Notes: a model not told the origin generated them from the letters alone. Positions 28,067-36,669 are shown, numbered from the stretch's first letter. The stretch is DNA of 64,000 nucleotides from JADCCX01 sp051649305 (GCA_051649305.1 JBOFGV010000098.1:1-64000), one strand, 5' to 3'. Numbers and translations: made by a program.

Positions 28067-28687
28067 TCAGCGGGCTGTTTTGCGATCAAACACAGCCACA
28101 AGCATCACGGCAATGCCTGTCTTCAACAGGTCACCCAGCATGAAGTTCTGAATGACGGTCCATGCGCGAGCAGCACCTGCGCCGGTTGCGCCGCTGGCCA
28201 GCGAGGCGAAGAAGCCAAGCCAGATGTAGCCGAGCGTAAACACAGCAGCCTGCGCCAGCAGCATGGCGCCTGCCAGCTTGAGGATTGACTGGCCAGCGCC
28301 CTTTTCAACGGCATAGCCAACGATGCCAGCCGAGAGAATGAAGCCCATCAGGAAGCCCGCTGTTGGCCCCATGAAGTAAAGCGGGCCAGCCACTGCCGGA
28401 GGTGTGTTGGCAAACACCGGTGCGCCGAAGAAGCCCTGCGCCAGATAAAGCACCACAGTGATCATGCCCAGACGCCAGCCATAGGCAGCGCCAATCAGCA
28501 GCACAGCAAGGGTCTGCAATGTCATGGGAACCGGATAGAAAGGCACGCTGACCTTGGCGGAAAGCGTCAGCAGCGCAACGCCCAGAATGGCCAGTACACC
28601 ATGGCGCAGAAGGCTGCTCTGGCCTTCAGTTGCCCAGATGCGGTTGATCAGAGGTCCGGTGGTTTGCGACACTGCTACGCTTGTCAT
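28067..28687 (-). CDS. bioY: Biotin transporter BioY
   Basis: Substrate-binding membrane component for biotin uptake, either alone or with an ECF energising module. The ATG at 28687, with AAAGGG upstream, gives 206 residues, close to the family size; the open frame extends 30 codons further. About six helices are seen, with signature stretches TLSAKVSVPFYPVPMTLQTLAVLL, GLAG-like AAYGWRLGM, and GPTAGFLMGFILSA. bioM and bioN are not nearby. I found no BioR-type operator upstream. Confidence 0.92.
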   Translation of the reverse strand: MTSVAVSQTTGPLINRIWATEGQSSLLRHGVLAILGVALLTLSAKVSVPFYPVPMTLQTLAVLLIGAAYGWRLGMITVVLYLAQGFFGAPVFANTPPAVAGPLYFMGPTAGFLMGFILSAGIVGYAVEKGAGQSILKLAGAMLLAQAAVFTLGYIWLGFFASLASGATGAGAARAWTVIQNFMLGDLLKTGIAVMLVAVFDRKTAR

Positions 28688-28788
28688 CAGTTGCCCTTTC
28701 GCCGACACTGCGGCTGGTTCAATTTCTCTTCGTATAGAGCCTGCTTTATCGCGGCTCAAGAGCGACGTCGGCAACATCCCATGGTTTC

Positions 28789-29805
28789 ATGAAAGCATCT
28801 GAGCTTCTGCATCCCCGGCCAGAGGGCCTGTGGTGCCCGCCGGGCGGGTTCTATATCGATCCCGTGCGGCCGGTGGAGCGGGCGCTGATCACCCATGGCC
28901 ATGCCGACCATGCACGTATTGGCCACGCTCATGTGCTGGCCACGCGCGAGACATTGGCCATCATGGCGGTGCGCTACGGCGAAAACTTCTGCGGTCAGTC
29001 TCAGGTGGCTGTGCTGGGAGAAAAGCACACAATCGGCGATGTGACGGTCACGTTCCACCCAGCCGGGCATGTGCTTGGTTCGGCGCAGATTGCTGTGGAA
29101 GCTGGCGGCCTGCGCATTGTCGTCTCGGGCGATTACAAGCGTGCGCCTGATCCGACTTGTCTGCCGTTTAGACCCGTGCGCTGCGATGTGTTTGTTTCAG
29201 AAGCGACCTTCGGCCTGCCGGTCTTTCGCCATCCGCCGACACATCAGGAGGTCGACAAGCTTCTGCGCTCCTGCTCGCTTTTCCCGGAGCGGGCGCATCT
29301 CGTGGGCGCCTATGCGCTGGGCAAGGCGCAGCGGATAGTGAAACTGATTCGCATGGCGGGCTATGACCGCCCCATCTATCTCCACGGTGCGATGGAAAAA
29401 CTCATGGCGCTCTATCAGGCGGAGGGCATTGATCTGGGCGAGTTGCGCACGGTGCGGGCAGGGGACCGCGCCCACCTGAAGGGCGAGGTCATCCTCTGCC
29501 CGCCGGGCTCCCTGAGCGATCTCTGGTCCCGCAAGTTCCCAGATCCTGTCACGGCCTTTGCTTCGGGCTGGATGCAGACCCGCGCCCGCGCCCGCCAGCG
29601 TGGTGTGGAACTGCCGATGATTGTATCAGACCATGCAGATTGGCCGGACCTTTGCCGTACGATCACGGAAACCGGCTGTTCCGAGCTCTGGGTCACGCAC
29701 GGGCAGGAAGATGCGCTGGTGCACTGGGCGCAGCTGCAGGGCATACGGGCAAAGCCGCTCAATCTCGTTGGTTATGGCGATGACGGTGAGGCGGAGCCGG
29801 CATGA
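28789..29805 (+). CDS. Ligase-associated DNA exonuclease (metallo-beta-lactamase/beta-CASP-like)
   Basis: A 338-residue nuclease of the CPSF/Artemis-like branch, found next to ATP-dependent ligases in many bacteria. The metal site HGHADHARIGH is near residue 33-43. FHPAGHVLGSAQI, SGDYKRAPDPT and MIVSDHADW complete the nuclease motifs. The start codon overlaps no strong ribosome-binding site. Its stop overlaps the ligase start by 4 bp. It probably processes DNA ends before sealing by the ligase. Confidence 0.92.
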   Translation: MKASELLHPRPEGLWCPPGGFYIDPVRPVERALITHGHADHARIGHAHVLATRETLAIMAVRYGENFCGQSQVAVLGEKHTIGDVTVTFHPAGHVLGSAQIAVEAGGLRIVVSGDYKRAPDPTCLPFRPVRCDVFVSEATFGLPVFRHPPTHQEVDKLLRSCSLFPERAHLVGAYALGKAQRIVKLIRMAGYDRPIYLHGAMEKLMALYQAEGIDLGELRTVRAGDRAHLKGEVILCPPGSLSDLWSRKFPDPVTAFASGWMQTRARARQRGVELPMIVSDHADWPDLCRTITETGCSELWVTHGQEDALVHWAQLQGIRAKPLNLVGYGDDGEAEPA

Positions 29806-31445
29806 ACAGCTTTGCCGCCCTTCTCGATCAACTCGCCTATGAGCCGCGCCGGAATGCGAAGATTGCGCTGATCGCGGCATACTTTCGCCAGACACCGGAC
29901 CCGGAGCGCGGCTATGCGCTGGCAGCGCTCACCGGTGGTCTGGTGTTTCCGCTGGCAAAGGCGGGTCTCATTCGCCAGCTGATCGCCGAGCGCACGGACC
30001 CTGTGCTGTTTGCGCTGTCCTATGACTACGTGGGTGATCTTTCTGAAACCGTGGCGCTGCTCTGGCCCACCACGGACAAAGCGACCAACGGACCGCCACC
30101 GCCGACGCTTTCAGATGTTGTCACAACGCTGGCCAGTGCCCACAAGTCCGCCCTTCCGGGGCATCTCACGCAGTGGCTGGACGATCTGGATGAAACCGGG
30201 CGCTGGGCCTTGCTGAAATTGATAACGGGCGGCCTTCGCATCGGTGTTTCTGCGCGTCTTGCCAAGACGGCGGTGGCAGCGCTTGGGGCCCTTGTACCTG
30301 ATGATATCGAGCAGGTCTGGCATGGCCTGATGCCGCCCTACATGGCGCTCTTTCTCTGGGCTGAAGGGCATGGCCCAAAGCCAGCAAGTGATGATCCCGT
30401 TCCTTTTCGCCCAGTCATGCTGGCGCATGCGCTGGAAGAGGCAGATTTTGCCAAATGGGATGCTGCTGATTTCATGGCGGAATGGAAGTGGGATGGCATC
30501 CGCATTCAGGCCTCAGCGGGCAGAGGGGAGGATGGCAAACGCCAGCTCCGGCTCTACTCCCGCACCGGCGAGGATCTCTCAGCCGCCTTTCCTGATCTTG
30601 CCGATGTGTTGCCGTTCGATGGTACGGTTGACGGCGAATTGCTGGTAATGCGCGAGGGCCGCGTGCAGAGTTTCAACGTTCTGCAACAGCGGCTCAACCG
30701 CAAACAGGTTTCTGCCAAACTGATTGCAGAGTTCCCCGCCCATATCCGCGTTTATGACCTGTTGGTGGATGGAACGGAGGATATCCGCGCGTTGCCATTC
30801 GAGGCGCGCAGGAAACGGCTGGAAGCAAGGCTCCCGAAGGCCACACCGCGTCTTGATTTGTCGCCTCTCATCGTCTTTGCGAGTTGGAAAGAACTGACCA
30901 CGATGCGGTCTGATCCCGCTCTGGCAGGCGCAGGACCAGATGCAGAAGCCATTGAAGGCTGCATGCTCAAGCGGCGGGATAGTGCCTATCTGCCGGGACG
31001 CCCCAAAGGCTTATGGTATAAATGGAAGCGCGATCCTATGCTGGTGGATGCGGTGCTGATGTATGCGCAACGGGGCCACGGCAAGCGCTCGTCATTTTAT
31101 TCGGACTTCACCTTTGGCGTCTGGCGCAAAGGCCCGGAAGGCGAGGTTCTGGTGCCTGTCGGTAAAGCCTATTTTGGCTTCACTGATGAAGAACTGGTGC
31201 AGCTTGACCGCTATGTCCGCAAGCACACCAATGACCGCCACGGCCCTGTGCGTGTCGTAACAGCCAATGCTGAATCCGGGCTCGTACTGGAGGTTGCTTT
31301 TGAGGGAATCAACCGCTCAACCCGCCATAAATCAGGCGTTGCCATGCGTTTCCCGCGCATTTCCCGCATCAGATGGGACAAGCCCTCGCGCGAGGCTGAC
31401 GTTCTCGATGTACTGGAAAAATTAATATCTGAGCCCATACTTTAA
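29802..31445 (+). CDS. ATP-dependent DNA ligase (cisplatin-resistance/LigB type)
   Basis: A 547-residue repair ligase. It has an N-terminal helical DNA-binding domain (residues 1-200), then the adenylation domain with nucleotidyl-lysine motif I in EWKWDGIR. Motif III is LRLYSRTGEDLS, motif IV DGTVDGELLV, motif V EGCMLKRRDSAY, followed by WYKWKRDP. An OB-fold ends with RFPRISRIRWDKP. It seals breaks in repair rather than replication, which uses LigA. It is translationally coupled to the exonuclease. The Lhr-like helicase and PdeM-like phosphoesterase found in fuller versions of this cluster are absent. Confidence 0.95.
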   Translation: MNSFAALLDQLAYEPRRNAKIALIAAYFRQTPDPERGYALAALTGGLVFPLAKAGLIRQLIAERTDPVLFALSYDYVGDLSETVALLWPTTDKATNGPPPPTLSDVVTTLASAHKSALPGHLTQWLDDLDETGRWALLKLITGGLRIGVSARLAKTAVAALGALVPDDIEQVWHGLMPPYMALFLWAEGHGPKPASDDPVPFRPVMLAHALEEADFAKWDAADFMAEWKWDGIRIQASAGRGEDGKRQLRLYSRTGEDLSAAFPDLADVLPFDGTVDGELLVMREGRVQSFNVLQQRLNRKQVSAKLIAEFPAHIRVYDLLVDGTEDIRALPFEARRKRLEARLPKATPRLDLSPLIVFASWKELTTMRSDPALAGAGPDAEAIEGCMLKRRDSAYLPGRPKGLWYKWKRDPMLVDAVLMYAQRGHGKRSSFYSDFTFGVWRKGPEGEVLVPVGKAYFGFTDEELVQLDRYVRKHTNDRHGPVRVVTANAESGLVLEVAFEGINRSTRHKSGVAMRFPRISRIRWDKPSREADVLDVLEKLISEPIL

Positions 31446-31589
31446 ACAAAAGCGTGCTCTATTTATCGTCCTGTCCTGTAGCCAGATAAGTAAAAACCGA
31501 ATTGCTGCACTGCGCAATCGAACTTCTTGGACAGGCCGCAGGAGTTATGTCAGCTTTGATGAGTCGATCTTGACCAAGGAGGTAAACCT

Positions 31590-31778
31590 ATGTCCCTCGA
31601 AACGCATCTTGTCGAACTGGAGCGCAAGCACCGCATGCTGGATCAGGAAATATCGCAGGAACAACAGCACGCCCAGTCCAATAAAGAGAAAGTAGCCAGT
31701 CTCAAGCGTCGCAAGTTGCAACTCAAGGATACGATCACGAAACTCCGACACGAACTGGTCCAGAAGACCGTTCACTAG
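31590..31778 (+). CDS. DUF465 (YdcH-type) small coiled-coil protein
   Basis: A 62-residue, charged, all-helical protein: HLVELERKHRMLDQEISQEQ and the basic SLKRRKLQLKDTITKLRHEL. This is the DUF465 profile, of unknown function. A strong AAGGAGGT ribosome-binding site lies 7 nt before the ATG. A good terminator follows at once, so this is a small monocistronic unit, probably well expressed. Confidence 0.9.
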   Translation: MSLETHLVELERKHRMLDQEISQEQQHAQSNKEKVASLKRRKLQLKDTITKLRHELVQKTVH

Positions 31779-31805
31779 GGTCCGACAGAATTCAGATTTT
31801 AAAAG

Positions 31806-31834
31806 GCGCGGGACGTGAGTTCCGCGCTTTTTTT
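31806..31834 (+). terminator. Rho-independent terminator after the DUF465 gene
   Basis: Stem GCGCGGG/TTCCGCGC with loop ACGTGAG is followed by seven T residues at 31828-31834. It faces the plus strand. It sits directly before the stop codon of the convergent Cys-tailed membrane protein gene. Confidence 0.85.
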
Positions 31835-31835
31835 G

Positions 31836-32651
31836 TCAGCTGCTGCCACAACCCGAACTGCCGCATCCTGATCCTCCTGAATTGGCGCAGCCTGATCCTC
31901 CGGAGCTAGCGTAGGGGCTGCAGCCTGAGCCATCTTTCTTTTTCGCAGGGTCATCATGCTTTGCTGATTGCTTTCTTTTGAGCATTCGGCGGAAAAGGAC
32001 GGACAGCGGCCAAAGGAAAGCAACCGCGCTTGCGACGATGAAGAGCATAAGCAGGACATCTGGTCCGGACTCCTTGGCCGAGTCATTTGACCTTATGGAC
32101 AACAGGATCAGGCTGGCAAAAGCCATAACGAAACCGCCTGCTACAGACAGTGCAATTCTGTCCAATTCAGAAGGCTTGGGAATCAGCCAATAGCTGTCTG
32201 GAACTATCTTCACAGCATGCAGGCGGGTATCGAAACGGCGCTCGACATCAGGCCAGATATCAGCCGGAGCAACTTCGTCGAACTCCCGCTGATAGGCTGC
32301 AAGTGTCCCAAGATAATTGTCGCTGTAGCGGGAGGCTTCGCTGTTGCCCCCTTTGGTTGGTCCATGATGCAGCGGGCGCTGCAGCACCGTTTTGCACAGG
32401 ACATCCCAATAGGAGTGCGTGTAGACGAGATGCAGATGCCAAGCCTGATCAACGGCATCGGAGGGCGTTACTTGGTGCTCCGCCACGCATGCAAGATACA
32501 GGAAACGTTTGTATTCTTCGATTGTATGTAACGTGAATCTCTTGTCCCAGCTGTTTTCACGCGCAAGACGATCCGAAAACATCAAATCTGCGGAAGGATC
32601 ATCAATCTGAAATGCATCGATGCGCTTCCACAGCTCTGGGTCAGTCAGCAT
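31836..32651 (-). CDS. Membrane protein with glycine-rich-domain-like N-terminus and Cys/Gly/Ser tail
   Basis: A 271-residue protein of unknown role. The first 150 residues resemble the GRDP/TIGR04222 type: FSDRLARENSWDKRFTLHTI, YKRFLYLACVAEHQVTPSD, VDQAWHLHLVYTHSYWD. Two membrane helices follow at about 168-187 and 200-217 (IALSVAGGFVMAFASLILL; VLLMLFIVASAVAFLWPLSV). The basic segment RRMLKRKQSAKHDDPAKKK leads into a tail of repeated SGC/GSGC units with six cysteines. Such tails occur in TIGR04222 proteins and may bind metal or be modified. No neighbour explains it. Confidence 0.75.
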   Translation of the reverse strand: MLTDPELWKRIDAFQIDDPSADLMFSDRLARENSWDKRFTLHTIEEYKRFLYLACVAEHQVTPSDAVDQAWHLHLVYTHSYWDVLCKTVLQRPLHHGPTKGGNSEASRYSDNYLGTLAAYQREFDEVAPADIWPDVERRFDTRLHAVKIVPDSYWLIPKPSELDRIALSVAGGFVMAFASLILLSIRSNDSAKESGPDVLLMLFIVASAVAFLWPLSVLFRRMLKRKQSAKHDDPAKKKDGSGCSPYASSGGSGCANSGGSGCGSSGCGSS

Positions 32652-32708
32652 TCACACTCCATCCATCGGCCATGCCAACAGTCGTATCAAGCGGAATGCT
32701 CTATGACG

Positions 32709-33365
32709 TTAATCAGCAATAGGGTCCGAGCTTCTTGTAACAGGGCGCTGGATAAAGCCAGGCATCTGGCCACCCGGTGCTGCGCCTGCAACAGGAGGGC
32801 GGCCGGCGCGGTCGAAGCCTTCAGGGCGTGGCGCGCGCTCATTGGGGTCGCGGCCAATTTTGCCCTGCATTGAGGCAAGATCAACGAATTCGTCAGCCTG
32901 ACGGCGCAGATCATCCGCCACCATGGGAGGCTGCGTTGTCACTGTCGAGATAACGGAAACGCGCACACCTTTGCGTTGAACGGCTTCCACAACAGACCTG
33001 AAATCACCGTCACCAGAGAACAGGAACATCTGGTCGACATGGGGCGCGAGCTCCATGGCATCAACAGCCAGCTCGATGTCCATGTTGCCCTTGATCTTGC
33101 GGCGACCGGCAGCGTCAGTGAACTCGCGCGCTGGCTTTGTAACGACGGTGTAGCCATTGTAGTCGAGCCAGTCGACCAGTGGGCGGATGGAGGAATATTC
33201 CTGATCCTCAACAAGCGCAGTGTAGTAAAACGCGCGCACGAGAAGCCCGCGGGACTGAAATTCTTTCAGAAGCTTGCGATAGTCGATGTCGAATCCAAGA
33301 GATTTAGACGTCGCGTAAAGGTTGGCACCGTCGATAAAAACAGCAATTTTTTCTTGAGTTGGCAT
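32709..33365 (-). CDS. NYN/LabA-like (DUF88) PIN-fold ribonuclease-type protein
   Basis: A 218-residue protein whose first 165 residues form an NYN domain: AVFIDGANLYATSKSL, DIELAVDAMELA, FLFSGDGDFRSVVEAVQRKG. The Asp residues of the PIN-like active site are all present. The C-terminal 50 residues are Pro/Gly/Arg-rich and probably disordered. RNA processing is the usual inference. It is divergent from rpoZ, sharing a 322-bp gap. Confidence 0.9.
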   Translation of the reverse strand: MPTQEKIAVFIDGANLYATSKSLGFDIDYRKLLKEFQSRGLLVRAFYYTALVEDQEYSSIRPLVDWLDYNGYTVVTKPAREFTDAAGRRKIKGNMDIELAVDAMELAPHVDQMFLFSGDGDFRSVVEAVQRKGVRVSVISTVTTQPPMVADDLRRQADEFVDLASMQGKIGRDPNERAPRPEGFDRAGRPPVAGAAPGGQMPGFIQRPVTRSSDPIAD

Positions 33366-33687
33366 TCAATGTCTCCAGTATGCTCTTGTTAAATTTGCAA
33401 ATCCGCAATTTATTTTCGGCGACCAAATCGGTTTGGCCATATTTTAGATCACAGTCAAGCGCATTTCTGCAAAGGCTGCTGTCCTTTTCACGGAATTGCG
33501 ACGCTTTATCGCAATCAAGCCGCAAAAAATGTATTTTACCACAATGTGTCGAATGTGCGTCGCGGGCGGTTTTTTGTCTATAGAGAATCGCAATTTTGAG
33601 GAGGCACCTCATTGTTTCTTGCATTTATGGCCAGTCTGGATTAGCAGCCTTTCATTCAGGCCAATTTGTCCATAAAGGAGCCGCCCC
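33366..33687. other. Divergent promoter region between the NYN gene and rpoZ
   Basis: 322 bp, A+T-rich in the left half, with no supported gene. It must contain leftward and rightward promoters. The rpoZ ATG is preceded by AAAGGAG 7 nt away. No riboswitch or terminator is evident. Confidence 0.6.
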
Positions 33688-34104
33688 ATGGCGCGCGTCA
33701 CCGTTGAAGATTGCATCGACAAGGTCGATAACCGTTTTGAGCTTGTTCTGCTGGCTTCGCATCGCGCCCGCATGATCGCTTCTGGTTCGGCCCTGACGAT
33801 TGATCGCGACCGCGATAAAAATCCGGTTGTTGCCCTTCGCGAGATTGCCGATGAAACAATCCAGCCGGAAGATCTCAAGGAAGAGTTCATTCACTCCCTG
33901 CAGAAGCAGGTTGAAGTGGACGAGCCAGAGGCAGAAGCTGTGCCGATGATTGCAGCGGCTTCCAACCGCACCCAGATCAATCAGGTTGATGACAGCAATG
34001 TCTCGTTCGACCGCATGTCGGAAGAAGAGCTGCTGCGCGGTTTGGATGGACTGGTAGCTCCCCCGCCTTCATCGAATTCATCGGATGACGACAGCGACGA
34101 TTGA
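33688..34104 (+). CDS. rpoZ: DNA-directed RNA polymerase omega subunit
   Basis: Helps to assemble and stabilise beta-prime in core RNA polymerase. The 138 residues begin MARVTVEDCIDKVDNRFELVLLASHRARMI, the invariant omega core. DKNPVVALREIADETI follows. The second half is acidic and longer than in enterobacteria, ending SSDDDSDD, as in other Rhizobiales. relA/spoT, often directly downstream, is not here; instead a terminator closes the unit. Confidence 0.97.
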   Translation: MARVTVEDCIDKVDNRFELVLLASHRARMIASGSALTIDRDRDKNPVVALREIADETIQPEDLKEEFIHSLQKQVEVDEPEAEAVPMIAAASNRTQINQVDDSNVSFDRMSEEELLRGLDGLVAPPPSSNSSDDDSDD

Positions 34105-34126
34105 TTGGTTTTGCACATTTGATTTG

Positions 34127-34154
34127 AAAAGCGGCTCATTGGGCCGCTTTTTTG
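34127..34154. terminator. Bidirectional terminator after rpoZ
   Basis: AAAAGCGGC (34127-34135) and GCCGCTTTT (34143-34151) form a stem with a 7-nt loop. T residues follow on the plus strand, and the A-run upstream gives U residues on the minus strand. Confidence 0.85.
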
Positions 34155-34191
34155 TTGGCCATTGAGCGCGCGGTCTCAAGAGCCGGGCAAC

Positions 34192-34215
34192 AAAAAAGGC
34201 CAGCGTTAGCTGGCC
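34192..34215 (-). terminator. Terminator after the L,D-transpeptidase gene
   Basis: GGCCAGC (34198-34204) and GCTGGCC (34209-34215) form a 7-bp stem with loop GTTA. On the minus strand it is followed by six U residues. It lies 27 bp past the transpeptidase stop. Confidence 0.85.
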
Positions 34216-34241
34216 TTCTTGATAAGTGATGACAGTGAAAT

Positions 34242-34829
34242 TCAGCGCTCGACAACGACCCGCGCGCCGACACGAACGCGACCGTAGAGATCAATCACGT
34301 CATCGTTGAGCATGCGGATGCAACCCGAAGACACGGCCTGACCGATGGTCTCTGGCTCGTTTGAGCCGTGGATGCGGTAAAGCGACGAACCGAGGTAAAG
34401 CGCACGTGCGCCCATGGGGTTCTCCGGGCCGCCTGGCATGAAGCGAGGCAGATCAGGACGGCGCTTCAGCATCTGGGCTGGTGGTGTCCAGGATGGCCAT
34501 TCCTGCTTGCGGGTCACGGACTTTGTGCCGCCCCACTCAAAACCTGGGCGGCCAACGCCGACGCCGTATTTCAGCGCCTTGCCATTATCGAGCACAAGAT
34601 AAAGACGACGCTCTTTGGCGTTAACAACGATTGTGCCAGGGCGGTGCTTGCCGTTGTATGTCACTGTTTCGCGTGGAATGGGAGTTGCAGCAGCGCGTCC
34701 ACCACCGGCGTTCGAAGGTACGGCGTTGACGGTGCGGCCAGTCAGCGGGTCGAACAATGTGTTCGACGCCATCGTGGCAGAGGCAGACATCGCGAGCGAT
34801 GCTACAGTAAGGGCGGCCAAAAGGCGCAT
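34242..34829 (-). CDS. L,D-transpeptidase (YkuD family)
   Basis: A periplasmic enzyme that cross-links peptidoglycan or attaches proteins to it. The signal peptide is MRLLAALTVASLAMSASATMAS. The YkuD domain (about 65-193) starts at GTIVVNAKERRLYLVLDNGK. It holds the catalytic set RIHGSNEPETIG and SSGCIRMLNDDVIDLY, with Cys near residue 168. The short mature form is typical of the many alphaproteobacterial paralogs. It is monocistronic with its own terminator. Confidence 0.94.
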   Translation of the reverse strand: MRLLAALTVASLAMSASATMASNTLFDPLTGRTVNAVPSNAGGGRAAATPIPRETVTYNGKHRPGTIVVNAKERRLYLVLDNGKALKYGVGVGRPGFEWGGTKSVTRKQEWPSWTPPAQMLKRRPDLPRFMPGGPENPMGARALYLGSSLYRIHGSNEPETIGQAVSSGCIRMLNDDVIDLYGRVRVGARVVVER

Positions 34830-35141
34830 AGTGAAACTCCTGCAGTACGGTTGGAACGGGATTTGCCCACAAACTCTTGAAGCGCTTTTGACATCGCTTT
34901 GTTAAAGCACTTTAAAGCCCCGGATTCCCTGATTTGGCAAGATGCCAGCGCAATCACGGTGCTGTGAGACGATCGACTGGCATCAGAGCGTGCCAAGAAT
35001 GCAACAGTTGGTTGTGTGTTTCCCACCCTTCATGGGCAAGGTACCACTGGTTGAACCTGAAAGCGCGCCTATTCTGGATGGCCATGCGGGCATTTCTCGG
35101 GCAAACTCAAAGCCAGCCAAAACAATCGGACGCATGCTCGT
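34830..35141. other. 312-bp intergenic region
   Basis: A divergent gap between the L,D-transpeptidase and DUF1285 genes. Short open frames exist, but none has a ribosome-binding site or a recognisable product. No RNA gene, repeat or terminator was seen. It presumably holds two outward promoters. Confidence 0.5.
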
Positions 35142-35720
35142 ATGCCGGATATCCATTCCATCGCCGCTGTTGCATCAAAGGCCGGGAGCAAAGGTTTGCC
35201 GCCTGTGCATCTGTGGAATCCGCCTTTTTGCGGCGATATCGATATGCGCATCAAAAGCGATGGCGCGTGGTTCTATCAGGGAACACCCATCGGGCGTCCA
35301 CAGATGGTAAAGCTGTTCTCCTCCATCTTGCGCAAGGATGCAGACCGCTATGTGCTGGTCACGCCAGTGGAAATGGTGGGCATAGAGGTGGAGGATGTGC
35401 CATTTCTGGCTGTTGAGATGAGATCGCAGACGACAGAGGCTGGACGCGTGCTGCGGTTTAGAACAAACGTCGAAGACTGGGTAACAGCATCAGCGGCCTG
35501 CCCCATGCGGTTTGAACCTGAAGCAGGCGGCGGGTTGAAACCCTATGTGCTGGTGCGCGGCGGGCTTTGGGCGAGACTCACGCGCAGCGTCTATCACGAG
35601 CTCGTGGCTTTGGCAGAACCACGCGATATTGACGGCATCTCCATGCTTGGCGTTGTATCGGAAGGTGCTTTCTTTGCCATGGCAGCGATGAGCACACTTG
35701 GTTCGGATATCGAAGCATAA
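35142..35720 (+). CDS. DUF1285 domain protein
   Basis: A 192-residue conserved cytosolic protein of unknown function. WNPPFCGDIDMRIKSDGAWFYQGTPIGRPQMVKLFSSIL (in parts) is the DUF1285 signature. RYVLVTPVEMVGIEVEDVPFLAVEM and YVLVRGGLWARLTRSVYHELV complete the domain. Its stop shares one base with the start of the NUDIX gene, so the two are coupled. This DUF1285-NUDIX-DUF6111 order is common in Rhizobiales. Confidence 0.92.
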   Translation: MPDIHSIAAVASKAGSKGLPPVHLWNPPFCGDIDMRIKSDGAWFYQGTPIGRPQMVKLFSSILRKDADRYVLVTPVEMVGIEVEDVPFLAVEMRSQTTEAGRVLRFRTNVEDWVTASAACPMRFEPEAGGGLKPYVLVRGGLWARLTRSVYHELVALAEPRDIDGISMLGVVSEGAFFAMAAMSTLGSDIEA

Positions 35721-36367
35721 TGGAAAACGCATTTACGCCCGAAGCATTGATGGAACGCGCCAAAATCCGGCTCTATCAAACCAGCCGTGATGCTCCGGAG
35801 GAAGCGGCCTTCTCGGACCATGCCATTGCAGGCATGCAGCCAGATGTTGCCACGCTGGAAGCCGCAAAACCTGCTGCGGTGCTGATTCCCATCATGGCGC
35901 ACGCAACCGGCGCGACACTGCTGCTGACACAGCGCTCAACAACGCTGCGCCAGCATTCTGGCCAGATCGCTTTTCCCGGTGGGAAGATCGATGCGAATGA
36001 TGCAAACCCTCTCGAAGCTGCCTTGAGAGAGGCCGAGGAAGAGATCGGACTGTCGCGCCAGCACATCGCACCCCTTGGCTATCTCGCGCCCTATTTCTCT
36101 ACCACCGGTTTTCGCATCACGCCTGTGGTGGCGCTGGTGATGCCGGACGCGCCGTTCCGGTTGAATGCGGATGAGGTTTCAGACATTTTTGAAACACCAC
36201 TGTCGTTTCTGATGAACCCTGCCAACCATCAAACCCATGAAAGGGAATGGAAAGGCCAAATGCGACGATACTTTGCGATGCCTCATGAGGATCGCTATAT
36301 ATGGGGCGTTACCGCCGGTATCATCCGCATGCTTTGGCTGAGGCTTTATGCTCCGCATCATTCTTGA
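35720..36367 (+). CDS. NUDIX hydrolase, CoA pyrophosphatase type
   Basis: Hydrolyses CoA derivatives or related nucleoside diphosphate compounds. The 215-residue protein has the CoAse-type lead-in LRQHSGQIAFPGGKIDAND before the NUDIX box. The box continues as EAALREAEEEIGLSRQHI, with REAEEE providing the metal ligands. FETPLSFLMNPAN and YIWGVTAGIIRML mark the C-terminal part of this subfamily. It overlaps the DUF6111 gene by 20 bp. Confidence 0.93.
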   Translation: MENAFTPEALMERAKIRLYQTSRDAPEEAAFSDHAIAGMQPDVATLEAAKPAAVLIPIMAHATGATLLLTQRSTTLRQHSGQIAFPGGKIDANDANPLEAALREAEEEIGLSRQHIAPLGYLAPYFSTTGFRITPVVALVMPDAPFRLNADEVSDIFETPLSFLMNPANHQTHEREWKGQMRRYFAMPHEDRYIWGVTAGIIRMLWLRLYAPHHS

Positions 36368-36617
36368 AGGCCTGTTCCTCTTTCTCCTGCCGTTTGCGGT
36401 GTTTGGGGTTTATCTCTTTGTGCGCGGTCAAAACCCGCTGCATCCCGGCGTCTGGTCGAAGAAGGCCTTGTCCTGGTTGACGATAGTGGCCTTGCTGCTC
36501 TGCGTCGCGGCCATTGTTTTCATCGGTGCAAACCGCACCGTGATGCAGGGCACGATTATACCAAGCCATGTCGACAAGGACGGTCGCTTCGTGCCGGGGA
36601 CTTTCAGGCAGCAGTAG
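36348..36617 (+). CDS. DUF6111 family small membrane protein
   Basis: An 89-residue protein with two membrane helices (about 4-24 and 43-63: LFLFLLPFAVFGVYLFVRG and LTIVALLLCVAAIVFIGA). A short tail ends in HVDKDGRFVPGTFRQQ. It is the usual third gene after DUF1285 and NUDIX in Rhizobiales. There, a CCA-adding tRNA nucleotidyltransferase often follows; here a repeat and a convergent SDR gene follow instead. Confidence 0.85.
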   Translation: MLRIILEGLFLFLLPFAVFGVYLFVRGQNPLHPGVWSKKALSWLTIVALLLCVAAIVFIGANRTVMQGTIIPSHVDKDGRFVPGTFRQQ

Positions 36618-36624
36618 CGTCATT

Positions 36625-36660
36625 GTCATTCCCCTCCGCTTCGCTCCGGCCGGGAATGAC
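36625..36660. repeat. Palindromic repeat, GTCATTCCC family (short copy)
   Basis: GTCATTCCCCTCCGCTTCGC and the closing GGCCGGGAATGAC form a 36-bp imperfect hairpin. The same outer arms recur at 47138-47243 and 60271-60390. It lies 8 bp after the DUF6111 stop, between convergent genes, and may act as a terminator. Confidence 0.75.
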
Positions 36661-36669
36661 AAGGTTCAA

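Noticed and set aside
28067..28790. BioR-type operator upstream of bioY
   Set aside because: I looked for the TTATMKATAA-like dyad and found no convincing match.
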